The translations under genes were made by a program, and so were the position numbers. From Bacteroidota bacterium (GTDB lineage Bacteria; Bacteroidota; Bacteroidia; B-17B0; Aurantibacillaceae), in contig JADJSH010000017.1 of assembly GCA_016711805.1 (NCBI GenBank), positions 42,732-106,731 on the forward strand: a stretch of 64,000 nucleotides of DNA, written 5' to 3'. The notes under the pieces were generated by a model. That model made no database searches and was not told the DNA's origin. It saw nothing but the letters and a program-made list of their open reading frames with translations. Position 1 is the stretch's first letter; every line of letters starts with the position of its first letter. Shown piece after piece: positions 32,533 through 43,598 of the stretch.

Positions 32533-35500
32533 ATGAAAAAATTATTCCTTTTTGTTTTACTTACTGGCTTTTTCTGTAATTCTTTTGGACAAATTACCAC
32601 CGCTGTAAACCCAACTATTGCGCAAATGCAATCACTTTTGCAAGGTAATGGCGTTGTTGTAAGTGGTTTAACCATTACTTGTCCTGCGGGAGCTTATGCT
32701 ACGTTTGCCAATGGTGCTGGGGCATTAGGTGGAACATTAAATTCAGGAATTTTACTGACCACTGGAACTGCCTCCAATGTGGCCGGTCCTAATACAAGTT
32801 CTAATAACTTAAGTTTAGATAATTTTGCACCAGGATCCCCGCTTGGAAATACATTAGCTAATAGTGGTATTAATGGAACTTTTGACGGTTGTTTTATCAA
32901 TTTTATGATTACACCTTCTTGTGCTACCTTAAGCATTAACTATGTATTTGCTTCAGAAGAGTATCCTGAATACACAAGTTCACTACCTCCAGTAATTAAT
33001 GATGTTTTTGGCTTCGTATTAAGTGGGCCAAATCCATTAGGTGGAAATTATACTCAAACAAATATCGCCTTACTTCCAGGAACTTCTACACCAGTATCAA
33101 TACAAACCGTAAATAATGGAATTGATGGTATTACTGGTCCTTGCGTAAATTGCACCTATTATCAAAATTTACCTCCTGGATTAGCATATGATGGCTGCAC
33201 AACAGTATTAACAGCCTCAGCATCTGTAACTCCCTGCCAAACCTACACCATGACTATTGGTGTTTGGGATGATAGCGATGGGATATTTGATTCCGGGTGT
33301 GTTTTTAGATGTAAATGGCTTATCATGTGCAAATCAACCTAGCTTAACGGCAACCGTTAATCCAACAACTACATGTGGTCCACAAACAGTTACTTTAACT
33401 GCTAAATGGTGGATTCGCTATTGGATCTTACACTTGGTCAGCACCTGCTTCAGGTGGTTTGGCAGCTACTTCAGGCTCTGTAGTTACTGCTAATCCAACA
33501 GCTGCAACTACCTATACCGTTAAATATTCTGATATTAATACTTGTCCTGGATTTCCTGTAACTCAAACAGTTTCTATAGCTTTCACTCCTCCTCCTGCTT
33601 TACCTGTAAGTCAAAACCCTGCAGGATCTATTTGTGCAGGACAAAGTGTTACATTAACTGCTTCTGGTGGTGCGGGAACTTATTCTTGGTCTCCTAGTGC
33701 TTCATTAACATCACCATCAAATTCTGTTACAGTAGCATCTCCGTCAGTAACTACAACTTATACAGTTACAAATACATTAGGCGCTTGCGTTAGCTCAAGT
33801 GTTATTACCGTTACCGTTGGAGGATCCTCGGTTGCAATTACCCCCTCCATATCAACTATCTGTTTAGGTCAAAGTCAGCCTTTATCTGCTAGTGGTGCTG
33901 GGCCTTTTGTTTGGACAGCTAGTGCTGGTGCTAATCCTCCTGCAACAGGCAATGTTACCGTAACGCCAACTACAACTACTACTTATACCGTTCTATCTGG
34001 TACTGGAGCTTGCACCGCACAAGCGGTTGCAACCGTTTCTATATCAGCAACTCCATCAATTGCAATTACTCCTTCCTTGTCTACTATTTGCCTTGGTCAA
34101 AGTCAAGCTTTGTCGAGTACTGGAACTGGACCTTTTGTTTGGACTGCCAGTACTGGAACAAACCCTGCAAGTGCGGCAAACGTTACCGTTACTCCTAGTT
34201 CTACAACTACTTATACAGTATTATCTGGTACAGGAACTTGTACTGCTTCGGCTGTTGCTACAGTTTCTATTTCCCCTTCACTATCTATAGCTATCACACC
34301 TTCCTTATCTACTATTTGTTTAGGTCAAAGCCAAGTGCTATCAAGTAGTGGCACGGGACCTTTTGTTTGGTCTGCTAGCTCAGGCGCTAATCCACCAGCT
34401 ACTGCTAGTGTTACCGTAACTCCAACTACAACTACAACTTATACTGTTTTGTCTGGCACGGGAACTTGCACTGCTTCTGCTATTGCAACTGTATCAATCT
34501 CTACAACTCCAGCAATTAATATCACCCCATCTAATACGACAATCTGTTTAGGGGAAAGTGTAAATTTATCATCTTCAGGAGCAGGTCCGTTTACTTGGAC
34601 CGCAAGTTCTGGCGCTAATCCGGCCAGCGCTGCAAGTGTAACAGTTACTCCAACCACAACAACTACCTATACTGTATTATCTGGCACGGGAGCTTGTACA
34701 GCAACAGCTTTAGCAACCGTATCTATTGCACCAGTTGCACCCATTAATATTACACCATCTAACACAACCATTTGTTTAGGAGAAAGCGTTACCTTAACGT
34801 CAACTGGTACTGGCCCTTTTACATGGACCGCTAGTGCAGGTGCTAATCCGGCAAGCGCTGCAAGTGTAACAGTTGCTCCTACTTCAAACACAACATACAC
34901 TGTTTTATCAGGAACTGGGGCTTGTACAGTAACAGCCGTTGCAACCGTATCGATTTCTCCTACACTTTCAATTAATATAACTCCGGCTAGCACTATTATT
35001 TGTAATGGACAATCAACTAATTTAGCTGTAGTTGGAAGTACTGGTCCTTTTGTTTGGACAGCTAGTGCAGGAACAAATCCTTCACCAACAGGAACTGTGA
35101 CAGTGAGCCCAACAACAACTACAACATATACGGTTTTAGCTGGTGCCGGAACTTGTACCGCTGTAGCAGTTGCAAACGTAAGCGTTTCACCAACTTTATC
35201 TATTTCAATTACACCAAGTAATACAACGATTTGTACTGGATCATCAGCTACTTTAACGGCGATCGGAGCAACAAGCTATATTTGGTCAAATGGTGCAAGC
35301 TCGTCATCAATAATAGTAAACCCAACAACTACCACTTCTTATACCGTAATTGGTACAAATGGTATTTGTACTAATTCTACGTCAACAACGCTAAATATTA
35401 TAACACCAACAGTAAACGCTACGTCAAGTTTACCTTATTACTGTATTGGAATTCCACCAGTATCTTTGACAGGAAGTGGAGCAACAACCTACACTTGGTC

Positions 35501-36875
35501 AGGTTCAGGATTAAGTTCAACAACTGGGGCCATAGTAACAGCTACACCAAGTGCTACTAGTATTTATACAGTGGCAGGAGAGACAAGTGGTTGTATTGCC
35601 ACGCAAACTATTTCATTAATAGTTCCGCCAGTTAGCACTATCACTGCAACTACTGCTAACTCGGTTATTTGCATTGGAGCAGCAGGAACCACTTTAACTG
35701 CTAGCGGAGCGAATACTTATACTTGGTCTCCTGGATTAATGGCTAATGATACCGTTGCAATTAATCCAATAACAACAACTGCTTATACAGTTGCTGGACA
35801 AACAGCAGCTGGATGTATCATGATTCCTGCTGTTGTAACGGTTAGTGTATTACCTTCAATTAATCCTATTCTTACTATAAGTAGTCCAACGGTTTGTTTA
35901 ACGCAAAGTGTTAGTATTTCTGCACCTTCAGCACCTGGCTTAACTTACACTTGGCAACCAACCGCAGCCATTTCGGGTGCAAATAATACATCAAGTGTTG
36001 TAGCTATACCTCCAAGTGCAACTACGGTTATTTATACAGTTACTATTTCTAATGGTGTTTGTGTAGGCACAAATACTGTACAATTACAAATAAAAACACC
36101 ACCAGACATTACGAACTTTACTACTTTAAACAATGATACCATTTGTACAGGTGGTTGTGTAACGTTTAGTGCTACTTCAACTGGTAGTCAACCTATTTTC
36201 TATCAATGGTATTACGAAAGTGGTATTGGCACTTCTTCGGTGGGTATTGCTCCCGAAGCGTGTTACCCGTCTGCTGGTAGTTTCTCGGTTGTAGCTACTG
36301 CTTCTAACACCTGCGGTTTTGATACTTTAGTGAAAACAAACTTTGTTAATGTATTTGATTTGCCTGTATTAATTGTTGATGGCGACACTACGATTAATAT
36401 TGGGGAAACAGCTACCGTTTATGCATCAGGCGGAGTATCTTACAGTTGGTCGCCAAACGTTAATGGCAACACCATTACCTGTGTTACTTGTTCAAACACT
36501 GTGGTGCAACCAACTGTAACAACGCAATATATCGTAGTCGCATCTAACTCTCCTTATTGTAAAGTTCAAGATACGGTAACGGTTGTTGTTGATATTAATT
36601 GTGGTGATTTCTTTATTCCAAATGTGTTCTCGCCTAATGATGATGGATTAAATGATGTGATTAATGTGCATGGAAGATGTATCTCTACTTTTAACTTACA
36701 AATTTTTAACCGTTGGGGAGAAAAAGTTTTTGAAACAACTACTTTAGAAAATAGTTGGGACGGAACATTTAGAGGCAAAAAAATGGACACTGGAGTGTTT
36801 GTTTACAAAGCCGATGGTGTGTCCATTGATGGACAATCATTTAAAATGAAAGGTAACATTACCCTTATTAGATAA
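32533..36875 (+). CDS. Giant T9SS type B adhesin with choice-of-anchor L and Ig-like repeats (frameshifted in this sequence)
   Basis: About 1446 aa when two errors are corrected: an extra G in 33295-33297 and an extra A in 33404-33406. Order: signal peptide (MKKLFLFVLLTGFFCNSFGQ), choice-of-anchor L domain (about 30-280; NYVFASEEYPEY, DVFGFVLSGPNP), two divergent Ig/PKD-like modules, seven 76-77-aa repeats with one Cys pair each (ITPSxxTICLGQS...TYTVLSGTGxCTAxAVATVSIS), four further modules, and a C-terminal gliding-motility/CHU_C type B domain (CGDFFIPNVFSPNDDGLND to the end). It should be exported by T9SS and held at the surface; adhesin role is inferred. Next to a paralogue and PorP/SprF. 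Confidence 0.88.
33831..35201 (+). repeat. 228-bp tandem coding repeats in adhesin 1
   Basis: Units begin at 33831, 34059, 34287, 34515, 34743 and 34971: five successive spacings of exactly 228 bp (76 codons), then 231 bp to the next at 35202. Each encodes an Ig-like module starting I-I/N-ITPS and ending VATVSIS. DNA has drifted between units, but protein stays close. Confidence 0.9.
36100..36875 (+). repeat. Near-identical C-terminal segment shared with adhesin 2 (39224-39999)
   Basis: The last about 776 bp of both adhesin genes align without gaps at an offset of 3124 bp. The encoded about 250 residues differ at only about four positions (S/T, I/V, L/M, T/S). Identical DNA tracts alternate with tracts carrying many silent changes. 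Confidence 0.88.
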
Positions 36876-36906
36876 TTATAAAAACGATCTATACTAAAAA
36901 ATAATT

Positions 36907-39900
36907 ATGAACCTTCTTAAAATATTTTTGTTCTTGCTTTGTTTAACTTCAATGAAGCTCTATTCACAATCGGCGTGTGCTAACTCTGCAGCATTTTGTG
37001 CAAATAACACTTCAGGTACAACATTTCCTGCGGGTACAGGTGGAAGTGCTGCTGCTGGACCAGATTATGGCTGTTTAATTACACAACCAAACCCCGCTTG
37101 GTATTACTTTCAAGTGTCTCAAAACGGAGTTATTAATATTGGAGTAAGTGGAACTGGTGGTGGTGATGTAGATTTTATTCTCTGGGGTCCGTTTTCTTCA
37201 CCTACAGGAAATTGCTCAAATTTAACCGCAGCAAATACAGTTGATTGCAGTTTTTCGGCAAGCGCAACAGAAACGGTTACAATTAACAACGCCATTGCAG
37301 GAGAATATTATCAACTCTTACTCACCAACTATTCAAATCAAGCACAAAACATTAATTTTAATCAGGTGGGAGGCTCAGGATCTACTAATTGTGGGTTAAT
37401 TGCTCCAGTCACAAGTGCTACCATATGTGCAGGTCAAACAGCAACCATCTCAGCAAATACTACTTTAACTAATCCAACATTTTCTTGGGCTCCAGGTGGT
37501 ATGACTACTCAAACAGTTACCGTTTCACCTGGAAGCACAACTGTATACACAGTAACTGTAAATGGTTTAAATCCTGCTAATACACCCACTTCAGTTGTTG
37601 GTACAGGAACGGTAACGGTCACTTCTCCAGTACCAATAACAGTATCGCCTTCATCATCAACAATTTGTTTAGGGCAAAGTGTTTCGTTATCATCAACAGG
37701 CCCGGGTCCATTTGCATGGACTGCGAGTTCAGGTGCAAATCCTGCTAGTGCGGCAAACGTTACTGTTACTCCATCATCTACGACATCATACACCGTTGTA
37801 TCGGGAGTTGGAACTTGCACGGCGCAAGCGGTTGCTACAGTGTCAATATCCGCTACACCATCTATTAGTATTACACCTTCATTAACTTCAATATGTGCGG
37901 GACAAAGTGCTGTGCTTTCTTCAAGTGGCTCAGCCCCTTTTGTATGGACAGCAAGTTCTGGAACAAATCCTGCTAGTGCAGCAACCGTAACAGTGACACC
38001 TTCTGTTACCACAACATATACAGTGTTATCTGGCGCTGGAACTTGCACCGCAACTGCTGTTGCTACAGTATCTATTACTTCAATACCTGTTGTAAGTATT
38101 ACACCATCTATATCAAGTATTTGCGCAGGTCAAAGTGCGGTACTTTCATCCAGTGGGTCCGCTCCATTTATTTGGACAGCTAGTTCAGGAACTAACCCAG
38201 CAAGTGCAGCAACAGTGACAGTGTCTCCTTTAGTCACAACATCATATACTGTTTTATCTGGAACTGGCACTTGCACAGCGTCTGCGGTGGCTACCGTATC
38301 TGTTGGAACAACTCCATCTATCAATATCACACCTTCAAACACTGTGATCTGTTTAGGAGAAAGCGCTTCTTTATCAGTATCTGGTGTTGGACCTTTTACG
38401 TGGACAGCAAGTACGGGTGTAAATCCTACTAGTGCGGCAAATGTTACAGTTACTCCTAATGTAACAACAACTTATACAGTTTTATCAGGAACAGGTGCGT
38501 GCACTACTACAGCTTTAGCTACCGTATCGATTGCTCCAGTTGCTCCAATCAATATTACGCCTTCTAATACAATTATTTGCTTAGGAGAAAACACAATATT
38601 ATCATCAACAGGTACGGGTCCATTTGTATGGTCAACGGGAGCTAGCACTTCATCTATTACTGTTACGCCAACAACAACGACATCTTACACTGTATTATCA
38701 GGTACAGGCGCGTGTACTGCTCAAGCTGTAGCTTCAGTGTCTGTTGCTCCATCATTAAGTGTTAACATCACTCCTTCAGTTTCTACAATTTGTAGTGGGC
38801 AAACAACGAGTTTATCTTGCAATGGTTTCGGACCTTATGTTTGGACAGCAAGCGCTGGAGCTAATCCTATAGCTAATGATACTGTTTTAGTGAATCCAAC
38901 TACAACTACTACATATACAGTATTAGCAGGAACTGGTGCTTGTACTGCTCAAGCTGTAGCAACCGTAAGTGTTTTACCGGTTATTAATCCAACTATTGTT
39001 GCTAGTAGTCCAACTGTTTGCTTAACAAAAACGGTTACTCTATCTGCTCCTTTTGTAGCTGGCTTAACTTATTCATGGCAACCAACCAATGCGATTACTG
39101 GAGCAAACAATACATCAAGTATTGTAGCAACACCTCCAAGTGCAACAACGGTAATTTATACAGTTACAGTTTCCAATGGTGTATGCTCTCAATCAGATAC
39201 GATTAAGTTATTGGTAAAAACTGCACCTGACATTATCAATTTTGCTACTCTAAACAACGATACTATCTGTACGGGAGGATGTGTAACCTTTAGTGCTACA
39301 TCAACTGGTAGTCAACCTATTTTCTATCAATGGTATTACGAAAGCGGTATTGGAACCTCAACAGTGGGTGTTGCTCCCGAAGCTTGCTATCCTTCAGCTG
39401 GAAGTTTTTCGGTGGTTGCTACAGCATCTAATACTTGTGGCTTTGATACTTTAGTGAAAACAAATTTTGTTAATGTATTTGATATGCCAGTATTAATTGT
39501 TGATGGCGACACCACTATTAACATCGGTGAAACTGCTACAGTTTATGCATCGGGTGGTGTATCCTATAGCTGGTCGCCAAACGTTAATGGCAACACCATT
39601 ACCTGTGTCACATGTTCAAACACTGTGGTGCAACCAACTGTAACAACGCAATATATTGTAGTCGCATCTAACTCTCCTTATTGTAAAGTTCAAGATACGG
39701 TAACGGTTGTAGTTGATATTAATTGTGGAGATTTCTTTATTCCAAATGTATTCTCTCCAAATGATGATGGATTAAATGATGTGATTAATGTGCATGGAAG
39801 ATGTATCTCTACTTTTAACTTACAGATTTTTAATCGTTGGGGTGAAAAAGTTTTTGAAACAACTACTTTAGAAAATAGTTGGGACGGAACATTTAGAGGT

Positions 39901-39999
39901 AAAAAAATGGACTCTGGTGTATTTGTTTACAAAGCGGATGGTGTATCCATTGATGGACAATCATTTAAAATGAAAGGTAACATTACACTTATTAGATAA
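36907..39999 (+). CDS. Giant T9SS type B adhesin with Ig-like repeats
   Basis: 1030 aa, intact. Signal peptide (MNLLKIFLFLLCLTSMKLYSQ), then a domain about residues 22-165 with paired Cys and NPAWYYFQVSQNGVINIGVSG, typical for the start of Bacteroidota surface proteins. Then one divergent module and six Ig-like repeats (five spaced exactly 76 aa), two more modules, and a CHU_C type B sorting domain almost identical to that of the upstream gene. The 31-bp gap and shared C-terminus show tandem duplication with a different N-terminal domain. Same operon as the PorP/SprF gene, its likely secretion or anchoring partner. Confidence 0.93.
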   Translation: MNLLKIFLFLLCLTSMKLYSQSACANSAAFCANNTSGTTFPAGTGGSAAAGPDYGCLITQPNPAWYYFQVSQNGVINIGVSGTGGGDVDFILWGPFSSPTGNCSNLTAANTVDCSFSASATETVTINNAIAGEYYQLLLTNYSNQAQNINFNQVGGSGSTNCGLIAPVTSATICAGQTATISANTTLTNPTFSWAPGGMTTQTVTVSPGSTTVYTVTVNGLNPANTPTSVVGTGTVTVTSPVPITVSPSSSTICLGQSVSLSSTGPGPFAWTASSGANPASAANVTVTPSSTTSYTVVSGVGTCTAQAVATVSISATPSISITPSLTSICAGQSAVLSSSGSAPFVWTASSGTNPASAATVTVTPSVTTTYTVLSGAGTCTATAVATVSITSIPVVSITPSISSICAGQSAVLSSSGSAPFIWTASSGTNPASAATVTVSPLVTTSYTVLSGTGTCTASAVATVSVGTTPSINITPSNTVICLGESASLSVSGVGPFTWTASTGVNPTSAANVTVTPNVTTTYTVLSGTGACTTTALATVSIAPVAPINITPSNTIICLGENTILSSTGTGPFVWSTGASTSSITVTPTTTTSYTVLSGTGACTAQAVASVSVAPSLSVNITPSVSTICSGQTTSLSCNGFGPYVWTASAGANPIANDTVLVNPTTTTTYTVLAGTGACTAQAVATVSVLPVINPTIVASSPTVCLTKTVTLSAPFVAGLTYSWQPTNAITGANNTSSIVATPPSATTVIYTVTVSNGVCSQSDTIKLLVKTAPDIINFATLNNDTICTGGCVTFSATSTGSQPIFYQWYYESGIGTSTVGVAPEACYPSAGSFSVVATASNTCGFDTLVKTNFVNVFDMPVLIVDGDTTINIGETATVYASGGVSYSWSPNVNGNTITCVTCSNTVVQPTVTTQYIVVASNSPYCKVQDTVTVVVDINCGDFFIPNVFSPNDDGLNDVINVHGRCISTFNLQIFNRWGEKVFETTTLENSWDGTFRGKKMDSGVFVYKADGVSIDGQSFKMKGNITLIR
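37636..38760 (+). repeat. 228-bp tandem coding repeats in adhesin 2
   Basis: Units begin at 37636, 37864, 38092, 38320 and 38548 (four spacings of exactly 228 bp), then one shorter 213-bp unit to 38761. Unit type is the same as in adhesin 1. Confidence 0.88.
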
Positions 40000-40029
40000 T
40001 CAGAATACGATATATAAAATTTTAGAACT

Positions 40030-41079
40030 ATGAAAATGAAAAAAATAATCCTAACCAGTATCATCTTACTACCTCTCTTAACAAAGGCGCAAGACATTCA
40101 CTTTTCGCAATTTAATGAAACTCCGGTTTTATTAAATCCCGCTATGAGCTGTACCGCATTTGATACTAGAATCATTGCAAATTATAGAAATCAATGGGCT
40201 AGTGTTACTAGTCCTTTTCAAACTTATGGTATAAGTATTGAGAAAACAATTAAACATTTAAAACTAAAAAAAGCCTATACAGGTTTAGCGCTAAGCATCT
40301 ATAAAGATAAAGCCGGCGACGCAGGCTTAGGTGCTATATTAGTAAATTTAGGTTTTAATGCCGTTGTAAAAACGAGCGCCCATGGTAAATTTTCAGCTGG
40401 TATCGGCGGCGGTATAAATTACAGAACAATTGATCCATCTAAGTTGCAATGGGAAAGCCAGTATAATGGTTCTACTTATGATGCGGCTATTGCATCTGGA
40501 GAAAAAACACCAACAAATTCATTTATACAAGGTGATTTAGTAGCAGGTATTGTATATCATTATGCTAAAAGTGAGCGTTACATTAGTGCTAACGACGGTA
40601 CTAAATTTGATATTGGTGCATCTGTATTTCATTATAATATGCCAAAATATTCTTATGCACTTAGTGGTGATAAACAATTTGTGAAATATGCAGTGCATGG
40701 AAATTTTGATATTGGCATTCAAAATGCAGGAATTGCCATTGTTCCAAGTGCTTTATATATGCGCCAAGGACCCTCACAAGAAATTAATGTAGGTTGTTTG
40801 TTTAAATATATTATTCAAGATCAATCTGTTTATACTGGAATTAAAAAAGCGAGCTCGATTGCATTAGGAGCTTATTATCGTGTAGGTGATGCTATTATAC
40901 CTGCTCTACAGTTTCAATATGATAAATATGCTTTTTGTGTAAGTTATGATTTAAATACCTCTCAATTAACAGGCGCATCAAAAGCAAAAGGTGGATTAGA
41001 ATTTAGCTTAAAGTTTAATACAAGTCCAGGTTACGGAAAAGCTTTAGGAGCAAGTATCAATAGACCTACTTACAAGTAA
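40030..41079 (+). CDS. PorP/SprF family type IX secretion membrane protein
   Basis: 349 aa. Signal peptide (ends LTKAQ) followed by DIHFSQFNETPVLLNPAMSC, the hallmark start of PorP/SprF proteins, then an outer-membrane barrel. SprF in Flavobacterium johnsoniae is needed for secretion or attachment of the adhesin SprB encoded next to it; the same pairing with type B adhesins is seen here. An in-frame Met two codons later (40036) is an alternative start. Last gene of the three-gene unit, terminator right behind. Confidence 0.94.
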   Translation: MKMKKIILTSIILLPLLTKAQDIHFSQFNETPVLLNPAMSCTAFDTRIIANYRNQWASVTSPFQTYGISIEKTIKHLKLKKAYTGLALSIYKDKAGDAGLGAILVNLGFNAVVKTSAHGKFSAGIGGGINYRTIDPSKLQWESQYNGSTYDAAIASGEKTPTNSFIQGDLVAGIVYHYAKSERYISANDGTKFDIGASVFHYNMPKYSYALSGDKQFVKYAVHGNFDIGIQNAGIAIVPSALYMRQGPSQEINVGCLFKYIIQDQSVYTGIKKASSIALGAYYRVGDAIIPALQFQYDKYAFCVSYDLNTSQLTGASKAKGGLEFSLKFNTSPGYGKALGASINRPTYK

Positions 41080-41097
41080 TAAATCAACTATACATTT

Positions 41098-41131
41098 AAA
41101 ACTCCGCTCATTAATTTTGGCGGAGTTTTTT
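41098..41131. terminator. Intrinsic terminator after porP/sprF
   Basis: AAAACTCCGC (41098-41107) / GCGGAGTTTT (41120-41129) followed by TT; A-rich on the other side, so usable also for the convergent minus-strand gene. Confidence 0.8.
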
Positions 41132-41135
41132 GTTA

Positions 41136-41912
41136 TTATAAGATTTTAATTAGTTCATTAAAATACGCTACGCTTTTTTGCAAACGACTTCCATACCAGG
41201 AGAATAATTCTCCGTCTACCAAAACTATCTTTGAATGAGGTAAAATATCTTGTAGTTCTTTAATATGATTAGCTTTAAAAGGATAAGGCTCGGATGACAA
41301 AAATATCAATTCAGGGTTAAGCAATTTTATCTCGTCTAAATTTAATTCAGGATAGCGAGCCTGCTCATTACTTAGTTTATTTTCAAATCCAATTCGTTTA
41401 AGTATATCTCCAATAAATGTTGCCTTACCTGCCGCCATAAAAGGTTCTCTCCAAATAAAATACAAACCATTTTTGTTGAGTTGTCTCAAATTCAAAAAAG
41501 AATGTTGAATATTATTTGTAATTGTCTTAGCCGCCTCTACTCTATTTACCAACGCTCCAACCTTTTCAATCATACTTAAAGAATCTTCCAAAGTATATAT
41601 ATCACTCATCCAAACGGTAAATTCTTTTTGCAATTCTAAAATTTGAGATTGTTCATTTTCTTCTTTATTCCCAATTATTAAATCAGGCTGAAGTGCTCGA
41701 ATTTTTTCGATGTTCAATGTTTTAGTTCCACCTACTCTTTCAATGCTTTTAAACATTTCCTGTGGATGAATACAAAATTTGGTAATGCCCACTAGCTCTT
41801 CTCTTAAACCTAAATCCCATAATAACTCCGATTGAGAAGGAACTAATGATATTATCCGGTTTGGAAAAGACTTCAGTTCAATCGTATTATTTAGCTGGTC
41901 AGTAAATTGCAT
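41136..41912 (-). CDS. Helical-backbone metal receptor protein (BtuF-like)
   Basis: 258 aa from the ATG at 41912 (MQFTDQLNNTIELKSFPNRI). The ABC-type substrate-binding fold of the cobalamin/siderophore class is shown by RIISLVPSQSELLWDLGL, KIRALQPDLIIGNKEEN, GDILKRIGFEN and LLNPELIFLSSEPYPF. No signal peptide or lipobox is present with this start, nor with the 12-codon longer one (41948), so it looks cytoplasmic, as in a known group of Bacteroidota homologues. A cobalamin riboswitch lies 3.3 kb away, but no permease or ATPase is adjacent. Ligand unproven. Confidence 0.86.
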   Translation of the reverse strand: MQFTDQLNNTIELKSFPNRIISLVPSQSELLWDLGLREELVGITKFCIHPQEMFKSIERVGGTKTLNIEKIRALQPDLIIGNKEENEQSQILELQKEFTVWMSDIYTLEDSLSMIEKVGALVNRVEAAKTITNNIQHSFLNLRQLNKNGLYFIWREPFMAAGKATFIGDILKRIGFENKLSNEQARYPELNLDEIKLLNPELIFLSSEPYPFKANHIKELQDILPHSKIVLVDGELFSWYGSRLQKSVAYFNELIKIL

Positions 41913-41953
41913 GTGTAAATTTCGGAAAATATACCGCATATTTGTCAACGAAA

Positions 41954-42851
41954 ATGAATTCTTCTTTAAAAGCCCATCTTTCTTTATTTGCCGCTCAGGT
42001 AATTTATGCCTTGAATTATTCCATTGCTAAAGATTTAATGCCTACTTATATCAAACCTTTGGGTTTAGTAATGTTACGAATTAGCGGCGCTCTAGTTTTA
42101 TTTTGGGCATTATCTTTCTTCTCAAAAAAAGAATCGTTAGAAAAAGGAGATCTAAAAAAAATGATGCTCTTAGCTTTGTTTGGTGTTGCGGTTAACCAAG
42201 CTTTTTTTTATTTATGGTTTGAGTTTAACCAAACCTATTAACTCTGCTATTATTATGGTGAGCAATCCTATTGCTGTGATGTTGTTTACCATTATTGTGT
42301 TTAAAGAACAGCTCACTGCTTTAAAATTAACTGGTTTAGGTTTTGGGGTTATTGGAGCCGTAACATTATTACTATTTAAAGCACAAGGTTCATTTGCAAT
42401 TGGCAGCGAAACTGCTGCAGGCGATTTAATGACTTTAGTAAATTCATTATCCTGGGCTGTTTTTGTAGTAATGGCAAAACCATATATGCAAAAATACCAA
42501 ACCGTCACCGTAATGAAATGGATATTTTTATTTGGCTTTATTTATATCTGTCCATTTGGTATGCCAGATTTATTGAGTGTTGATTGGAGTTCTTTATCCT
42601 CAAAAACATTATTTGCGATGGCTTTTGTAGTTGTGGCTACAACCTTTTTAGCCTATTTATTAAACACTTACGCGTTAAAAGCTTTAAGTTCGTCGGTAGT
42701 AAGTATGTATATTTATTTACAGCCTTTTCTAGCAACTATAATTGCCATTTGGTTAGGTAAAGACGAATTAACGCCTTTAAAAGTTGTTTCGGGAATATTA
42801 ATTATTAGCGGAGTTTATTTGGCTGGACGAAAACCAAAAGAATCTCTCTAA
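41954..42851 (+). CDS. EamA/DMT family transporter (frameshifted in this sequence)
   Basis: 298 aa when one extra T near 42211-42215 is removed, which turns FFYLWFEFNQTY into FFYLGLSLTKPINSAIIMVSNP. Ten transmembrane segments in two EamA repeats, the second ending SMYIYLQPFLATIIAIWLGKDELTPLKVVSGILIISGVYLAGRKP. I use the ATG at 41954; a TTG four codons earlier is less likely. Substrate (amino acid, nucleotide or metabolite export) cannot be told. Divergent from the metal-receptor gene with almost no gap. Confidence 0.88.
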
Positions 42852-42915
42852 AAAATTATTAATTCTGAATTATAACTTATAAATTAGACAACAAATTACT
42901 TACTAAATAACACAC

Positions 42916-43569
42916 ATGATGGTCCATATATTATCCGAACAAAATTCTATTTTTAATCAGTTCACTGCCGAGTTACGTGATGTCTCCATTCAAAAAGACA
43001 GTATGCGTTTTCGTAGAAATCTAGAACGTATGGGTGAAATCATGAGTTACGAGATTTCTAAGACATTAGAATATCATACCAAAGAAACTACAACTCCTTT
43101 AGGAATTGCTGAAACAAGCCATTTAACTGACCAACCTGTTATCGCTACGATTTTACGTGCAGGTTTGCCAATGCATATCGGCGTTTTAAATTACTTCGAC
43201 AGAGCGCAAAATGCTTTTATTTCGGCTTACAGAAGACATCATAAAGATAATACCTTTGATATTCATGTAGAATATGTTTCTAGTCCGAACATCGATGGAA
43301 AGATTTTGATTTTATGTGACCCAATGATTGCCACAGGTGGCTCGATTGTTTTGGCTTACAAAGCAATTTTAGCAAAAGGCACTCCAAAGCATGTACATAT
43401 TATTTCAGCCATTAGTAGCCGCGAAGGAGTTGATTATGTGAAAGCAAATTTACCCACTAAAAACTTCACTATTTGGTGTGGAGCAATTGATGAAGAATTA
43501 ACAGCTCATTCCTACATTGTACCGGGTTTAGGAGACGCTGGTGATTTAGCCTTTGGCGAAAAAATTTAA
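42916..43569 (+). CDS. upp: Uracil phosphoribosyltransferase
   Basis: 217 aa. Converts uracil and PRPP to UMP. PRPP loop DPMIATGGSIVLAYKAIL, ATILRAGLPMHIGVLNYFDRA and the C-terminal uracil-binding YIVPGLGDAGDLAFG are all present. Two adjacent Met codons at the start; either is possible. Soluble salvage enzyme; neighbouring genes give no pathway context. Confidence 0.94.
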   Translation: MMVHILSEQNSIFNQFTAELRDVSIQKDSMRFRRNLERMGEIMSYEISKTLEYHTKETTTPLGIAETSHLTDQPVIATILRAGLPMHIGVLNYFDRAQNAFISAYRRHHKDNTFDIHVEYVSSPNIDGKILILCDPMIATGGSIVLAYKAILAKGTPKHVHIISAISSREGVDYVKANLPTKNFTIWCGAIDEELTAHSYIVPGLGDAGDLAFGEKI

Positions 43570-43598
43570 TTTTTTAGTTCTAACTCTACTCTACCAAA

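Noticed and set aside
34010..38342. Long antisense and out-of-frame ORFs within the adhesins
   Set aside because: Shadows caused by the low-complexity Thr/Ser/Ala repeat codons; they have no start context or family match.
33831..38980. Regular repeats as a CRISPR array
   Set aside because: Units are 228 bp, in frame and coding for Ig-like modules, without short identical repeats and unique spacers.
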